A DNA stretch of 64,000 nucleotides from Deltaproteobacteria bacterium (GTDB lineage: Bacteria; Myxococcota_A; Polyangia; Polyangiales; Houyiibacteriaceae): the NCBI GenBank assembly GCA_017644045.1, contig JAEPMI010000001.1:240470-304469 (forward strand), given 5' to 3'. Below are positions 45,276 to 57,584 of the stretch, one piece after another; position 1 is the stretch's first letter; each line of letters begins with the position of its first letter. Under the pieces are notes generated by a model. It did no database searches. It was not told the origin of the DNA and worked only from the letters and a program-made list of their open reading frames with translations. The translations under genes and the position numbers were made by a program.

Positions 45276-48221
45276 TCAGAAGCCCGCGCGCGCCTCGAGC
45301 GACACGGTGCCCGCGGCGCTCTGACGCTGGAAGAGCACCACGAAGCGGCCGTTGGGCGCGACCCCCGGGGCGCCGCGGTAACCGTCGCCCAGCTCGTGGC
45401 GGGTGAAGGTCCCGTCGCCGACGACCCAGAGCTCGAGCGAGGAGTCGCCCTCGTCGCCGTAGGAGAGGAGCGCGACCTCGCCGTCGTCGTTGATGGCGGC
45501 GAGCTCTCCATTGCCTTCGAGGTCGGCACCGCGCCCCTCGAGATCGCCCGACTCGGCGGCGGCCCAGCTACCATCGGCGAAGAGCGCATGGTCGAGTGTC
45601 TCGTCGGTCTCGTCGATCGCCAGCACCCGGAGGCCCGCCGCCGACCAGAGCAGCGCCAGGGAGTTGGCGTCGAAGCCGTCGGCGGCGAGCGGTCGCTCGG
45701 CCGCCCAGCTCGAGCCGTCCCACTGGGCCACCGCGACCCCGGTGCCGTCCGCGTAGCCGACGGCGAAGCCCGCATCGGTGGCGCTGACCGGGTAGGCGTC
45801 GGGCGCGTCGGTCAGGGTCCCGAAGGGCTCCGTGACGTCGCCCCACGAGCCTCCCGCGAAGACCCGAGCCAGGTAGGTCGTCTCGGCGGAGCCGTTCTCC
45901 TCGCGCCAGACCAAGAGCGTGCCACCCGCGCCACTCGCGCTCTCCATGCGAGCCACCGTGTCCGTCGTCGTCGTGCGGATCGCGGTCGGCGCGCCGAAGC
46001 CCGCGCCGAGGTCCGTGAGCACCGCCGCCTGCAGGTCGGCTCCCCCGAACCAGTAGGCGACGACCCCGTCGTCGCTCGCGCTGCTTCCGGCCGGGGATCG
46101 ACCGCTCTCGAGCTGAGTGAGCGCGTCCGTCGCCAGGGTCGCGGGAGCGCTCCAGCTGCCGGCCGAGAAGGCGCTCCAGCGCACGATGCCTTCGCTTCCG
46201 ATGCGCTCGAGCCAAATGGCGACGAAGCCGCCGTCGAACGCGTGGAGGCGAAGATCTCGGACCCAGTCACCCATCCCCGGCACGTCGCGCTCGGTGAGCG
46301 TCCCGTCGCCGGCGCGATGCGTCAGCCGGAGCGACTCGGGGAGCGTGCTCCCGCCGGCCTCGCGGAAGGTCGCGAACGCGGCGTCGTCGCCGCCGAGCGC
46401 CACCACCTGCCCTCGCCCGTCGAAGGCGGTGGGACCGACGAAATCGGTGGTCCAGGTCGCTCCGTCGGAGCTCAGCCCGACCACGATGCGCGACTCGAGG
46501 AACTCCTGCTGCCAGAGCGCCCGCACGTCGGTTCCGACCGCCCAGGGGCGACCGGCGCCCCGCCGCCAGTCGGCGGGCACGTCGCTCTGCAACGGCACGA
46601 AACGATCGCCCGTTCCGTCCACGAACGCGACCTCCGCCTCCGTGGCGCTGAAGTCGCCGAAGGCCAAGCGCGAGCCGTCGACGTCGACGACGGTCGGGCC
46701 CGAGCCGAAGCGACCGTCTGCGACCGCCGAGGTCGCCGCGTCGGCGTCGATGCCCGCTCCGCCCATGGCCGGAGCGTCGGTGGCGACCACCTGCCGGAGG
46801 CCGACGCTCGGGTCGAGCCAGGCGATGCGGATCGCGGAGCCCTCGCGGACGGCGGCCACCGGGAGCTCGCGGGCCTCTCGCTCGACGCTCGTCAGGGTGG
46901 CCAAGGTGGTCGGCTCGGAGACGACGATGGCGTCGTTGGCGTCGAAGCCGACGCGGACGGCGAGCAAGCTCCAGGGCTGATCGTCACGAATGGTGGCGTC
47001 GCCTTCCCACATCAACACCAGCGCTCCCTCGTCGAGCGCGACCACGCCGCAGGGCACCGTGTGCAGGTCGCTCGCGCTCTCGTCGCGGACCGAGATCTCG
47101 GTCCACTCGTACGTGCCGCTCCCGTCGCCGCTCGTGTCGTGGCGCACGAAGGCCTGGGTGTAGAGGCGGTAGCCGGCGGACGCGGAGGTGCCGACCCAGT
47201 GGGGCCAGATGTCGTGGGTGCCATCGGTGGCGACCATCTCCAGGTCCTGCTGACGCGCGTCCGGCGTGGGCACCTCGAACCAGTCGTAGGCCGTGCCGTT
47301 CCACTCGGCCTCCATCAGCAGACCCCGGTGGGTGCCGAACACCACGCGATCGCCGTTGACCACCCCGACGGTGCGGCCGACGAAGCCGCTCGTGTCCGGC
47401 CCCTCGACCAGCACTCCGTCGACGATGGATTCCGTCTTCCCCAGGTCCTGGTTGAGCATGGCGACGTAGCGGCGCGGCGCGTGGCCGACGACGTAGACGG
47501 CGTCCTGGGTCACCGAGCCGCTGCGACCCAGCTCGGTCTGCCAGGCATCGCCCGTGAACTCGCGCAGGAGGCTCAGGCCCGAGACGTTCCAGGCGGCGAG
47601 AAAACCGCCCACTCCGTCACCAGCGACGAACGGTCGGTAGACCTGCGTGTCGACCATGGACGCGTAGGGCGAGCCCGGGTCGAGATCGTCCACCTGCACC
47701 GCCGCGTCCCAGCCATCCGCTTCGGTGTAGCGCTCCGCGAAGAAGTCGACGCCCGGGTTGCTGCATGCGCTGCGATCGCAGTCGGCGTAGACCACCATGG
47801 CGCTCGTGTCGCTCGCGGCGACGTGAGCGTCGCGACCGGGCAAGAGGCGCGGCGCCCCCCAGGCGCTCGCGTCCGCATCGTAGACCGCCACGTAGTCGCG
47901 CTCGCTGTACGGTCCGGCGCGGAAGAGAGCGACCACATGTCCGCCACTCGTCTCGACCGCCTGAACGGTGTGCGGGTTGGCGAGCACCGGCGCCGGTGGT
48001 GCGGGCAGATCCGTGGGCGTGGTCGGCCAGCCGCCCTCCATGCCCGCGTCGTCCATCGTGCCCAGATCCGGCGAGCCTCCGTCCGTCCTCGGGTCCCCCC
48101 CGTCCACCCGGTCGTCGCCCATGTCGACGTCGACCGACGCGTCGTCCGTGGTGGGGTCATCGTCGTCACCGCAGCCGGCCGTCAGAAGGGCGAGGACGAG
48201 GAGCGAGGCGAAATTGCGCAT
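45276..48221 (-). CDS. Large propeller-like lipoprotein of unknown function
   Basis: A 981-residue lipoprotein; ATG at 48221 gives MRNFASLLVLALLTAGCGDDDD with a classic lipobox, better than the ATG nine codons upstream. After a Gly/Asp linker to ~80, the body consists of regularly spaced short strands with a recurrent W-A/V-G-S/T-x-A signature (GSWSAPATLATD, GGSWGDVTEPFG, GSSWAAERPLAAD), as in multi-bladed propellers or repeated beta-sandwiches. No catalytic motif is evident. The upstream stretch has a TTTATA that could be a -10 element on the minus strand. Confidence 0.72.
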   Translation of the reverse strand: MRNFASLLVLALLTAGCGDDDDPTTDDASVDVDMGDDRVDGGDPRTDGGSPDLGTMDDAGMEGGWPTTPTDLPAPPAPVLANPHTVQAVETSGGHVVALFRAGPYSERDYVAVYDADASAWGAPRLLPGRDAHVAASDTSAMVVYADCDRSACSNPGVDFFAERYTEADGWDAAVQVDDLDPGSPYASMVDTQVYRPFVAGDGVGGFLAAWNVSGLSLLREFTGDAWQTELGRSGSVTQDAVYVVGHAPRRYVAMLNQDLGKTESIVDGVLVEGPDTSGFVGRTVGVVNGDRVVFGTHRGLLMEAEWNGTAYDWFEVPTPDARQQDLEMVATDGTHDIWPHWVGTSASAGYRLYTQAFVRHDTSGDGSGTYEWTEISVRDESASDLHTVPCGVVALDEGALVLMWEGDATIRDDQPWSLLAVRVGFDANDAIVVSEPTTLATLTSVEREARELPVAAVREGSAIRIAWLDPSVGLRQVVATDAPAMGGAGIDADAATSAVADGRFGSGPTVVDVDGSRLAFGDFSATEAEVAFVDGTGDRFVPLQSDVPADWRRGAGRPWAVGTDVRALWQQEFLESRIVVGLSSDGATWTTDFVGPTAFDGRGQVVALGGDDAAFATFREAGGSTLPESLRLTHRAGDGTLTERDVPGMGDWVRDLRLHAFDGGFVAIWLERIGSEGIVRWSAFSAGSWSAPATLATDALTQLESGRSPAGSSASDDGVVAYWFGGADLQAAVLTDLGAGFGAPTAIRTTTTDTVARMESASGAGGTLLVWREENGSAETTYLARVFAGGSWGDVTEPFGTLTDAPDAYPVSATDAGFAVGYADGTGVAVAQWDGSSWAAERPLAADGFDANSLALLWSAAGLRVLAIDETDETLDHALFADGSWAAAESGDLEGRGADLEGNGELAAINDDGEVALLSYGDEGDSSLELWVVGDGTFTRHELGDGYRGAPGVAPNGRFVVLFQRQSAAGTVSLEARAGF

Positions 48222-48329
48222 GACGCGATTTATACACCTCGCGCTCACACCAAACGGTTGATTTTGCGCATGAGTCCCCTGGTTGGGACGGCTCCTCGTG
48301 CGCTCCGAGATTCGATGTAGAGTCGCGCG

Positions 48330-49142
48330 GTGGAGGCGCTACTGCGGCTGCTCGGCGGGGAGACCGCCGTTCAGGAGACGCTCGCCGTCGGCGGGTTGGT
48401 CGCCGCGCGCGTCGGCCCGCTGACCGTGCTCGCGCCCTGGCTCTCGCTGCGCCGCACGCCACCGATGATCCGCGCCGCGCTCGTGCTCGCGTTGACGGCG
48501 GCGCTCACGCCGCTCGCGCTCCCGCAGGCGCGGGTCGCGGTGATGGAGCTCGGTGGGGCCAGCTACGCGGTGGCCGTGCTGCGAGAGGCGATGATCGGCG
48601 CCCTCTTCGCCATCGCGACCGCCCTGCCCTTCTTCGCCCTCGACTGGGCCGGACGGCTCACCGACACCTGGCGGGGCGCCTCCATGTCCGAGGTGATCGC
48701 GCCGAACACCGGCGAGCGGACCAGCCCGCTCGGCGATCTGCACATGCTCATGGGCATCGCGCTCTTCTTGAGCCTCGGCGGCCATCGGATCGCCTTCGCG
48801 GCGTTCGCGGAAGGACTGCGTGTCGCCCCGGTCGGCATGGTCGAGCTCGCGCCACGGGCGCAGGGACTCGCGCTCGGCGCGGCTCAGCTCACGGGCTCGG
48901 CCCTCGCCTTCGCGCTCGCGATCGCCGCGCCGGCCGCGGCCGCGATCGTGGCGGTCGAGGTCTCGCTGGGCCTGCTGGCCCGCAGCGCCCCGCAGGTGCC
49001 GGTCTTCTTCGCTGGCATGCCGCTGCGCGCGGCGACCGGGGTCGCGGCCGCGCTCCTCGCGCTCTCGCTGGTCACGGCGCAGCTGCCGGAGGTGTTTCGG
49101 GCCGCGATCGACATCGCGAGCCGCTGGGTCTCTGGTCCCTGA
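48330..49142 (+). CDS. sctT: Type III secretion/flagellar export protein, SctT/FliR family
   Basis: A 270-residue polytopic membrane protein, the third part of the R5S4T1-type export gate with SctR/FliP and SctS/FliQ. Family marks are the first helix region (VGPLTVLAPWL), REAMIGALFAIATALPF and WRGASMSEVIAPNTGE...SPLGDLHMLMGIALFL, where RGAS and PLG follow the SctT/FliR loop. RGAS is closer to SctT (YscT) than to FliR. Start is GTG at 48330. Its neighbours are a lipoprotein and hpt, so like the SctS gene 18.5 kb away it is outside a recognisable type III cluster. Confidence 0.85.
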   Translation: MEALLRLLGGETAVQETLAVGGLVAARVGPLTVLAPWLSLRRTPPMIRAALVLALTAALTPLALPQARVAVMELGGASYAVAVLREAMIGALFAIATALPFFALDWAGRLTDTWRGASMSEVIAPNTGERTSPLGDLHMLMGIALFLSLGGHRIAFAAFAEGLRVAPVGMVELAPRAQGLALGAAQLTGSALAFALAIAAPAAAAIVAVEVSLGLLARSAPQVPVFFAGMPLRAATGVAAALLALSLVTAQLPEVFRAAIDIASRWVSGP

Positions 49143-49190
49143 ACGAGGTCGAGCGTTGACAGCCCACGCCCATCGATCGTACGGCGCGGC

Positions 49191-49712
49191 ATGACGACCA
49201 TCGACACCCTCATCGACGCCGAGACGATCGCCAAGCGGGTCGAGGAGATGGGCAAGCAGATCAGCCAGGACTACGCAGGCCAGGAGGTCGTGATCGTCCC
49301 GGTGCTCAAGGGCAGCTTCATGTTCGCGGCGGACCTGGTCCGGCACATCAGCATCCCCTGCCGCATGGACTTTCTCGGGCTCCGCTCCTACGAGGGCGAG
49401 ACCTCGACCGGCGTGGTCCAGATCACCAGCGACCTCACTCGCGCGATCGAGGGCGAGCACGTGATCGTGGTCGAGGACATCGTCGATACCGGTCTGACGA
49501 TGGAGTACCTCTTCGAGAACCTCGCGACCCGGAAGCCGAAGTCGGTGAAGCTCGCCTCGCTGCTCCACAAGCCGGCGCGGACGACCGTCGACATCGAGAT
49601 CGACTACCTCGGCTTCACCATCGAGGACGTCTTCGTCATCGGCTACGGGCTCGACTACGACCAGCTCTACCGGAACCTGCCCTACCTCGGCGTGGTGCGG
49701 AGCGAGGACTGA
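49191..49712 (+). CDS. hpt: Hypoxanthine phosphoribosyltransferase
   Basis: A 173-residue type I phosphoribosyltransferase for purine salvage (hypoxanthine/guanine plus PRPP to IMP/GMP). The PRPP loop VVEDIVDTGLT (95-105) and the LKGSFMFAADL loop near 39-49 are clear. The C-terminal YGLDYDQLYRNLPYLG is typical of bacterial Hpt. Length is close to E. coli Hpt (178). A TPR gene starts on the last base of its stop (ATG at 49712), so the two are cotranscribed. Confidence 0.94.
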   Translation: MTTIDTLIDAETIAKRVEEMGKQISQDYAGQEVVIVPVLKGSFMFAADLVRHISIPCRMDFLGLRSYEGETSTGVVQITSDLTRAIEGEHVIVVEDIVDTGLTMEYLFENLATRKPKSVKLASLLHKPARTTVDIEIDYLGFTIEDVFVIGYGLDYDQLYRNLPYLGVVRSED

Positions 49713-50029
49713 TGTCCGATCCCACCAAGCGTCTCGCCATGCTCGAGACGATGATCGAGAAGGGGAGCACCGACCCCTTCGTCCACTACGCGCACGCGAT
49801 GGAGCACCGCTCGCAGGGCGACCTCGCGAAGGCGCTCGAGCTCTTCGGGAGGGTCGCCGAGCGCTTCGAGGACTACGTGCCCACCTATCTCATGGCCGCG
49901 CAGGTCGCCGAGAAGCTCGACGACCTCGACACCGCGAAGGACTGGGCGGAGCGCGGTCTGCAACGGGCTCGAAACGCCGGCGACGCCCACGCGCAGGGCG
50001 AGCTGCAGGCCTTCCTCGACGATCTCTAG
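49712..50029 (+). CDS. Small TPR protein coupled to hpt
   Basis: A 105-residue soluble protein with two to three TPR helices (DPFVHYAHAMEHRSQGDLAKAL, ELFGRVAERFEDYVPTYLMA, DDLDTAKDWAERGLQ). Its ATG shares a base with the hpt stop (TGATG), which implies translational coupling. Function unknown; TPRs usually mediate protein contacts. It ends four bases into the convergent lipoprotein gene. Confidence 0.7.
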   Translation: MSDPTKRLAMLETMIEKGSTDPFVHYAHAMEHRSQGDLAKALELFGRVAERFEDYVPTYLMAAQVAEKLDDLDTAKDWAERGLQRARNAGDAHAQGELQAFLDDL

Positions 50030-50861
50030 CTCGGGTTCTCGCGCACGCAGACCACGCGGCGAGTCCACGCGACACCGCCGCGACCGTCGCGGGCCACGAA
50101 GAGGTGCGTCGCCGAGCGCGAGCCCTCGGTGTCCACCGAAGGGGTCCAGGGCAACGCGAGCGGTGCGTTCGGCTCACCCGCGTCGAGCACGGCGAAGTGC
50201 GCGTCGAGCTCCCCCTCCGTGACCACGTGACTGAGGAGAAAGGGCACCTCGGCCTCGCGCTCGGAGTCGTCGACCGCGAAGGCGACCGCGATGGGCTCCT
50301 CGTCCGCGACCACCATCGGCTGCGCGTCGGCGAGCGCGCAGTCGGGGTCGCCCTCCGGCCAGAGCGCGCCGTCGATCGTGACGTCGAAGCCCATGGCGTC
50401 GGGGTTGTCGTTCCACTCGTCCGGGCTCTGCGCGATCGGGATGGAGGCTTCGACGACCTCCGGGAGCACCGTGGCGCCGACGCAGCGCTCGAAGGGCGAC
50501 GCGGGGAGCGCGCCTTCCGTGCAGCCGATGCCTTCGACGTGGAGCGACCCTTCGACGCCGGCCGGAACGACGAAGGTCAGCGTGGGCACGCCGGCCCCCT
50601 CTTCTTCGACGATGGAGCCCGTGGCGCAGCCCTGCTCGACGCAGACACGCATGCGCCAGGTCAGCGGCGTCTCCGTGCCGCTTGGATCGGCGACGAGCCA
50701 GCGCACGGTCGCGGACTCGCCAGGCATCGGCGTGGCCCGGCGGTCGGTGCCTTCCACGGTCGTCTGGACCGCGAGCACCCGAACGCGCTCGAGGCGGTAG
50801 GGCGGGTCGAGGTCGCCGGTGCAACCGACGAGCAGCAGGATCGGCAGCCAGAGTCGTCGCA

Positions 50862-50862
<1 letters not shown>
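50026..50862 (-). CDS. Lipoprotein coupled to the TonB-dependent receptor
   Basis: A 278-residue lipoprotein (lipobox LLLVGC) whose ATG overlaps the stop of the upstream TonB-dependent receptor gene by one base, so they are cotranscribed. The body includes Cys pairs (MRVCVEQGCATG and GIGCTEGALP) and no recognised family. Lipoproteins beside TonB receptors are often surface ligand-binding partners (SusD-like in role), but this one has no SusD similarity. Role inferred only from context. Confidence 0.7.
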
Positions 50863-53234
<2,372 letters not shown>

Positions 53235-53279
53235 GCCTCCCCAGTGCGCGGGTCCCCGCCGAGCGTTGCATCGCTTCGT

Positions 53280-53846
53280 TCAGGCGCCGCGGAGCTTCGA
53301 CGTGAGCACGTGGTCGCGCCACTGTCCGTCGATGCACAGGTAGTCGCGCGCGTAGCCCTCGACGACGAAGCCGAGTCGGCGGAGCAACTTGCCGCTCCGT
53401 TCGTTGGTGGGCTGATAGTTCGCCTGGATCCGGTGCAGGTCGAAGAGCTCGAAGGCCATCGGGATCCCGGCCCGCAGCGCTTCTTCCATCAGCCCCTGCC
53501 CCACGTGACGATGGTCGAGTCCGTAGCCGAGGGTGCAGCTCTGGAAGGCGCCCCGGACGATGTTGCTGAAGTTGCAGCTCCCGATGACCCGGTCCGGATG
53601 GCTGGGGCCGACCGCTCGGCTGACGACGAAGAGCCGCATCGCGGTTCCGTCGGCGAGCTCCTGCCGGTTCTGGGTCAGCCGGTCCGCCCAGAACTTCTCC
53701 GTGTAGAAGCCCTCCGGCCGCGCCGGCTCCCACGGCTCGAGGTGTGCGCGGTTGCGCTCGAAGTAGCGCAGCACGGCGTCCGCCTCCGCGGGCGGGGGCA
53801 TCAGGAGCCAGAGCCGGTCGGTGGACCGTGGGTGGAAGGCGACCAC
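53280..53846 (-). CDS. rimJ: Ribosomal protein S5 alanine N-acetyltransferase (RimJ-type GNAT)
   Basis: A 188-residue GNAT acetyltransferase with GTG start at 53846. It is closely similar to RimJ: HLEPWEPARP, VIGSCNFSNIVRGAFQSC, GQGLMEEAL (acetyl-CoA loop), HRIQANYQPTNERSGKLLRRL and the C-terminal DYLCIDGQWRDHVL. RimJ acetylates the N-terminal alanine of ribosomal protein S5 in E. coli. Length is close to the E. coli protein (194). It is upstream of and codirectional with the TonB receptor gene, but no functional link is apparent. Confidence 0.9.
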   Translation of the reverse strand: MVAFHPRSTDRLWLLMPPPAEADAVLRYFERNRAHLEPWEPARPEGFYTEKFWADRLTQNRQELADGTAMRLFVVSRAVGPSHPDRVIGSCNFSNIVRGAFQSCTLGYGLDHRHVGQGLMEEALRAGIPMAFELFDLHRIQANYQPTNERSGKLLRRLGFVVEGYARDYLCIDGQWRDHVLTSKLRGA

Positions 53847-53993
53847 GGCGGGAGCATTGCACGAGAGCGAAGGTGCGGCGATCGCGCCCGGGTCGGGCTT
53901 GTCGGTGCGTGCCGATGCGTGCCACGAACCGGTCTTCATCGCCGACGAATCGGTCAAACGCCACTGGCACGGATCGAGCAGCTCAGCTGCCCC

Positions 53994-54965
53994 ATGACAT
54001 GGATGAAGCGGGTGGTCGTCGGCGCCAGCGCGGCATGGATCGGATTCGCGATCCTCGCCTGTACCGAAACCGACGCGGAGGTCGAGGGCGACCTCGCGAG
54101 TAGCGGACGATGCCCGGCAGGCGAGCGCTGTGCGCCGAGAGGCGGCCCTCGCTTCTTCCTCGCACCCGCGCCTGCAGGGGCGGAGCCGCCGACGGACGAG
54201 CTCCCGCCGCTGGCAACCGGTGCCCGCGGCTGGGTCCGCTTCGTCGAGGCGAGCGCGTCGGGCTCGGACTACCTGAACGTGCCCGGAGCGCGCATCGAAG
54301 TGGACCCGGGGCTCGGGACGGCTCCGGCATCCGACGCTCGAACCCCACTGCTGGCGATGGAACCCGGAACGTTCACCATCCGCGCCGTGGACGAGCTCGG
54401 GAACCTCCATGATCGAACCCGTATCCGAGTCGTCGACGGGACCGAGCTCACGCTCCGCCCGGTCAACTGGTTCGTCGGACCGATCGGACCGTCGACCGGC
54501 TGGCACGTCTGGCCCGGGACCCGGATCCGCCTGTCGAGCGAAGTCCGATCAGAAGACGGAGAGCTGCTCGTCGCTCTCACCGGTTCCGACGCCGTGATCG
54601 ATCTCGACGTTCCCTCGTCCGGCGTGCTGGACGTCGAGGCTGCCTTTGGAGACCTGACCACGACCGCACGGCTTCCGGTCGCACGTGGCGTGGACGGCGT
54701 CGTCGGCTACGCGCCGCTCTCCTGCGACTCCGAACGGCGAGACACCCTCTATTGCCTCTACGGCGTCGAGGGAGGCTCGCCCGTCTACGACGCACCGCTG
54801 GTGGTCGAAGACGTCGACGAAGACGGGAATCCCTACGCGATCGAGCTCACGGGGTTCCAGTGCATCCGGCGCGACCCGGAGCCGCGCACGGTCACCCTGT
54901 CGTTGGACGGGAGCCGATGGACCCAGGTCATTCCACCCGCTGGCGACAGCTGCGCGGCGGACTGA
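53994..54965 (+). CDS. Lipoprotein of unknown function
   Basis: A 323-residue lipoprotein; the ATG at 53994 gives a signal peptide with lipobox AILAC. The body has several beta-rich segments (FTIRAVDELGNLHDRTRIR, VDGTELTLRPVNW) that look like one or two Ig-like sandwiches, and Cys pairs (RCPAGERC, and CDSERRDTLYC-type). No family recognised. Divergent from rimJ with ~147 bp between. A possible alternative ATG is at 54003. Confidence 0.68.
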   Translation: MTWMKRVVVGASAAWIGFAILACTETDAEVEGDLASSGRCPAGERCAPRGGPRFFLAPAPAGAEPPTDELPPLATGARGWVRFVEASASGSDYLNVPGARIEVDPGLGTAPASDARTPLLAMEPGTFTIRAVDELGNLHDRTRIRVVDGTELTLRPVNWFVGPIGPSTGWHVWPGTRIRLSSEVRSEDGELLVALTGSDAVIDLDVPSSGVLDVEAAFGDLTTTARLPVARGVDGVVGYAPLSCDSERRDTLYCLYGVEGGSPVYDAPLVVEDVDEDGNPYAIELTGFQCIRRDPEPRTVTLSLDGSRWTQVIPPAGDSCAAD

Positions 54966-55013
54966 GCAGACTTCGTGTGCTCCGAGGTGCGACTGCCTCT
55001 ATGCTGCGCGCCG

Positions 55014-57584
55014 ATGGCCTGCACCCCCAGGTTCCGATGGCTGATCCTCGCGCTCCTGACAGCGTGCGGCGGTCGCACACCGCTCGACCTCGAGGTCGAC
55101 GCCGAGGTCGTCGAGCGACCGATCCCGGGTGAGGAGATCTGCTCCGGGCTCGACGAAGACCTCGACGGCATCGTCGACGAGGGCTTCCGCGACGACGCGG
55201 GCCGCTACATGCACCCCGATCACTGCGGTGGCTGCGGTATGCCCTGCGCGCCGACTCGTGCGCGGGAAGTGGCGGCCGAGTGCATGGTCATCGACGAGAC
55301 CGCGGTCTGTGCGGCGACCGAATGTGCCGCGGGCTTCGCGCCCTCCGCGACCGGCCGGTGCGTGGCGGTCTTCGATCGCCTCTGCCTCCCCTGTTTGGAG
55401 GACGCGGACTGCGGCGAGGTCGAGGGGCAGCGGTGCACGGACGTCGGCGGGGAGATGCGCTGCGTGGCGCCCTGCGGCCCCGGCGGTCCCGGCTGCCCCG
55501 CGGGCTACAGCTGCCGCGCGGAGGGCTTTTGCGCGCCGCTCGGCAGGTCGTGCGCGTGCGAGCCCGGCGACATGTTCGACCTGGCGTGCGCGCTCCTCGA
55601 TCCCGAAGGCAACCGCTGCCCCGGCGCGGCCACCTGCAACGATGGTCTGCTCAGCGAGTGCGTCGCTCCGATGGAGGTCTGCGACGAGGCGGACAACGAC
55701 TGCGACGGCGTCATCGACGAGGGCTATCGCGATCGGCGCGGCGCCTACATCCTCGACCCGCAGCACTGCGGTGAGTGCGGCATCGACTGCACCGACGAGG
55801 TGCTGCCCGACGGCGACCTGACCTGCGGTGGCGACCCCTTCGCGCCGAGCTGCGTGCTGCTCTGCCCCGACGCGGCCGACGGCATCATGCCGGGTGACCG
55901 CATCGACGCCGATCGCGACATCGCGACCGGTTGCGAGTGCACCGTCGGCTCGCTCGACGATCAGCCCGGACCGCTGCGCGCCGAGGGCGAGGACCTCGAC
56001 GTGAACTGCGACGGAGCCGACGGAATCGTCCTCGAGAGCTTCTACGTCGCGCCCGACGGAAACGACGACGGCCCCGGGTCGCCGACGCGACCGCTTCGGA
56101 CGATCCAGGTCGCGCTCGAGCGCGCCGCGGAGAGCCTCGGCAGCGAGGAGCCGCGACCGCACGTCTTCATCGCGAGCGGCGACTACACCGAGGTGCTCGA
56201 GCTGCCGGATGGCGTGCTCGTGCACGGCGGGTATCGACGCGACTTCCTCGCGCTCGATCCGGACGGCTTCCGGGTCGAGGTCCGCGCACCCACGGACGCG
56301 ACCAGTCCCGGCGGCGCGGCGCTCGTGGTGGATGGCGCCGGCCGCCGACCGACCCGCGTGGAGTGGCTCACCCTCCGCGGTCGCGACGCGCTGACGCCCT
56401 CGACCGCCGCCTTCGGCGCGGCGCTGCTGAACCCCGGCCGCCAGCTCACGCTCGCCGACGCGACCATCATCGCGGGCGTGCCCGGTTCCGGGATGAACGG
56501 CACGAGCGGCAGCGCGGGTGGTGAGAGCACCACGGCCGCCGAGGCCGGCGACCCGCCCCGCGGGGCGATCGAGAACGCCATGCACGTGTGCCAGTCGGGC
56601 CCGCCGAACACCGTCGCCGGTGGTGATGGTGGAGTGAACTCGTGCGCGGGCTCGAACGTGTCGGGCGGCAACGGCGGCTCGCCCGGTTGCCCCGTGTTCG
56701 CGATGTTCCAGCCCAGCGGCCGGAGCGGCCAGGGGGCTGGCGCGGGTAGCGGCGGCACCGGCGGACAGGACTCGCAGGGTCCCATCTCCGGGCCCGGTTG
56801 CCCCGGTCGCCCGCTGTGCTGCGGCCTGGCCGACTTCACCGTCCCCACGGACTTCCGCGGACCGCAGTCGGGCACGGCCGGGCGCGACGGACGACCGGGT
56901 GCCCCCGGCGGCAGCTGCGACGACGCGCTCGGCACCTTCATGGGACCGCTCTGGGTGCCGGCTGACGCCTCGATGGGCACCGGTGGCAGCGCGGGCAGCG
57001 GTGGCGGTGGCGGTGGCGGCGGCGGCGGCGCGGTCATGGACTGGAACGACGGCCTCTGTGAGTTCGTCGACGGGATCGGCGGCGGCGGCGGCGGCGGCGG
57101 CGCGGGCGGCTGCGGTGGCGACCCCGGCACGCCGGGCACCAGCGGCGGGCCCTCGGTGGCCGTGCTCGTGCGCTTCACCGGGGCGATGGAGATGCCGACG
57201 CTCAGCGGTCTCGCGTTGCGACCGAGCGACGGTGGTCGCGGCGGTGACGGCGGCGCCGGTGGCGACGGTGGCCGCGGCGGGACCGGGGGTCTCGGCGGCG
57301 AGCTGCCGCGCGAGGACCGCTCGACGCCGACCTTGTCCGGCCCGTTCCCCGGTGGCCGTGGAGGTCTCGGCGGCAGCGGCGGCAGCGGCGGCGGCGCGGG
57401 CGCGGGCTGCGGCGGCGGGAGCATCGGCATCTGGGTGACCGGTGGCCGACCCGACGTGGCCGCGTGGGAAGCGGACAACACGTTCATGCTCGGTGCGGGC
57501 GGTCTGCCCGGACAGGGCGGCGGGGGCGACGCGCCGGCGGCGCCGGGCGCCGAGGGAGGAGCGGTCGATGTCGTGGTTCGCTGA
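55014..57584 (+). CDS. Lipoprotein: MopE-like Cys motifs, DUF1565-like beta-helix, Gly-rich tail
   Basis: An 856-residue lipoprotein (lipobox LTACGG). Residues ~45-330 contain MopE-like motifs (EDLDGIVDEGFRDD, ADNDCDGVIDEGYRDRRG) and the repeated HCGGCGxPC / HCGECGIDC pairs. Residues ~342-500 begin FYVAPDGNDDGPGSPTRPLRTI, the N-terminal cap of DUF1565-type right-handed beta-helices. From ~500 to the end the protein is largely Gly, with runs up to ten Gly and GGxGG repeats. The tandem paralogue starts 17 bp before this stop. Start ATG is chosen for its signal peptide. Probably a surface or matrix protein; this is inference. Confidence 0.8.
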   Translation: MACTPRFRWLILALLTACGGRTPLDLEVDAEVVERPIPGEEICSGLDEDLDGIVDEGFRDDAGRYMHPDHCGGCGMPCAPTRAREVAAECMVIDETAVCAATECAAGFAPSATGRCVAVFDRLCLPCLEDADCGEVEGQRCTDVGGEMRCVAPCGPGGPGCPAGYSCRAEGFCAPLGRSCACEPGDMFDLACALLDPEGNRCPGAATCNDGLLSECVAPMEVCDEADNDCDGVIDEGYRDRRGAYILDPQHCGECGIDCTDEVLPDGDLTCGGDPFAPSCVLLCPDAADGIMPGDRIDADRDIATGCECTVGSLDDQPGPLRAEGEDLDVNCDGADGIVLESFYVAPDGNDDGPGSPTRPLRTIQVALERAAESLGSEEPRPHVFIASGDYTEVLELPDGVLVHGGYRRDFLALDPDGFRVEVRAPTDATSPGGAALVVDGAGRRPTRVEWLTLRGRDALTPSTAAFGAALLNPGRQLTLADATIIAGVPGSGMNGTSGSAGGESTTAAEAGDPPRGAIENAMHVCQSGPPNTVAGGDGGVNSCAGSNVSGGNGGSPGCPVFAMFQPSGRSGQGAGAGSGGTGGQDSQGPISGPGCPGRPLCCGLADFTVPTDFRGPQSGTAGRDGRPGAPGGSCDDALGTFMGPLWVPADASMGTGGSAGSGGGGGGGGGGAVMDWNDGLCEFVDGIGGGGGGGGAGGCGGDPGTPGTSGGPSVAVLVRFTGAMEMPTLSGLALRPSDGGRGGDGGAGGDGGRGGTGGLGGELPREDRSTPTLSGPFPGGRGGLGGSGGSGGGAGAGCGGGSIGIWVTGGRPDVAAWEADNTFMLGAGGLPGQGGGGDAPAAPGAEGGAVDVVVR

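Noticed and set aside
45396-48320. A 974-residue open frame on the plus strand
   Set aside because: It is antisense to the large propeller-like lipoprotein with a clear lipobox; composition is not protein-like.
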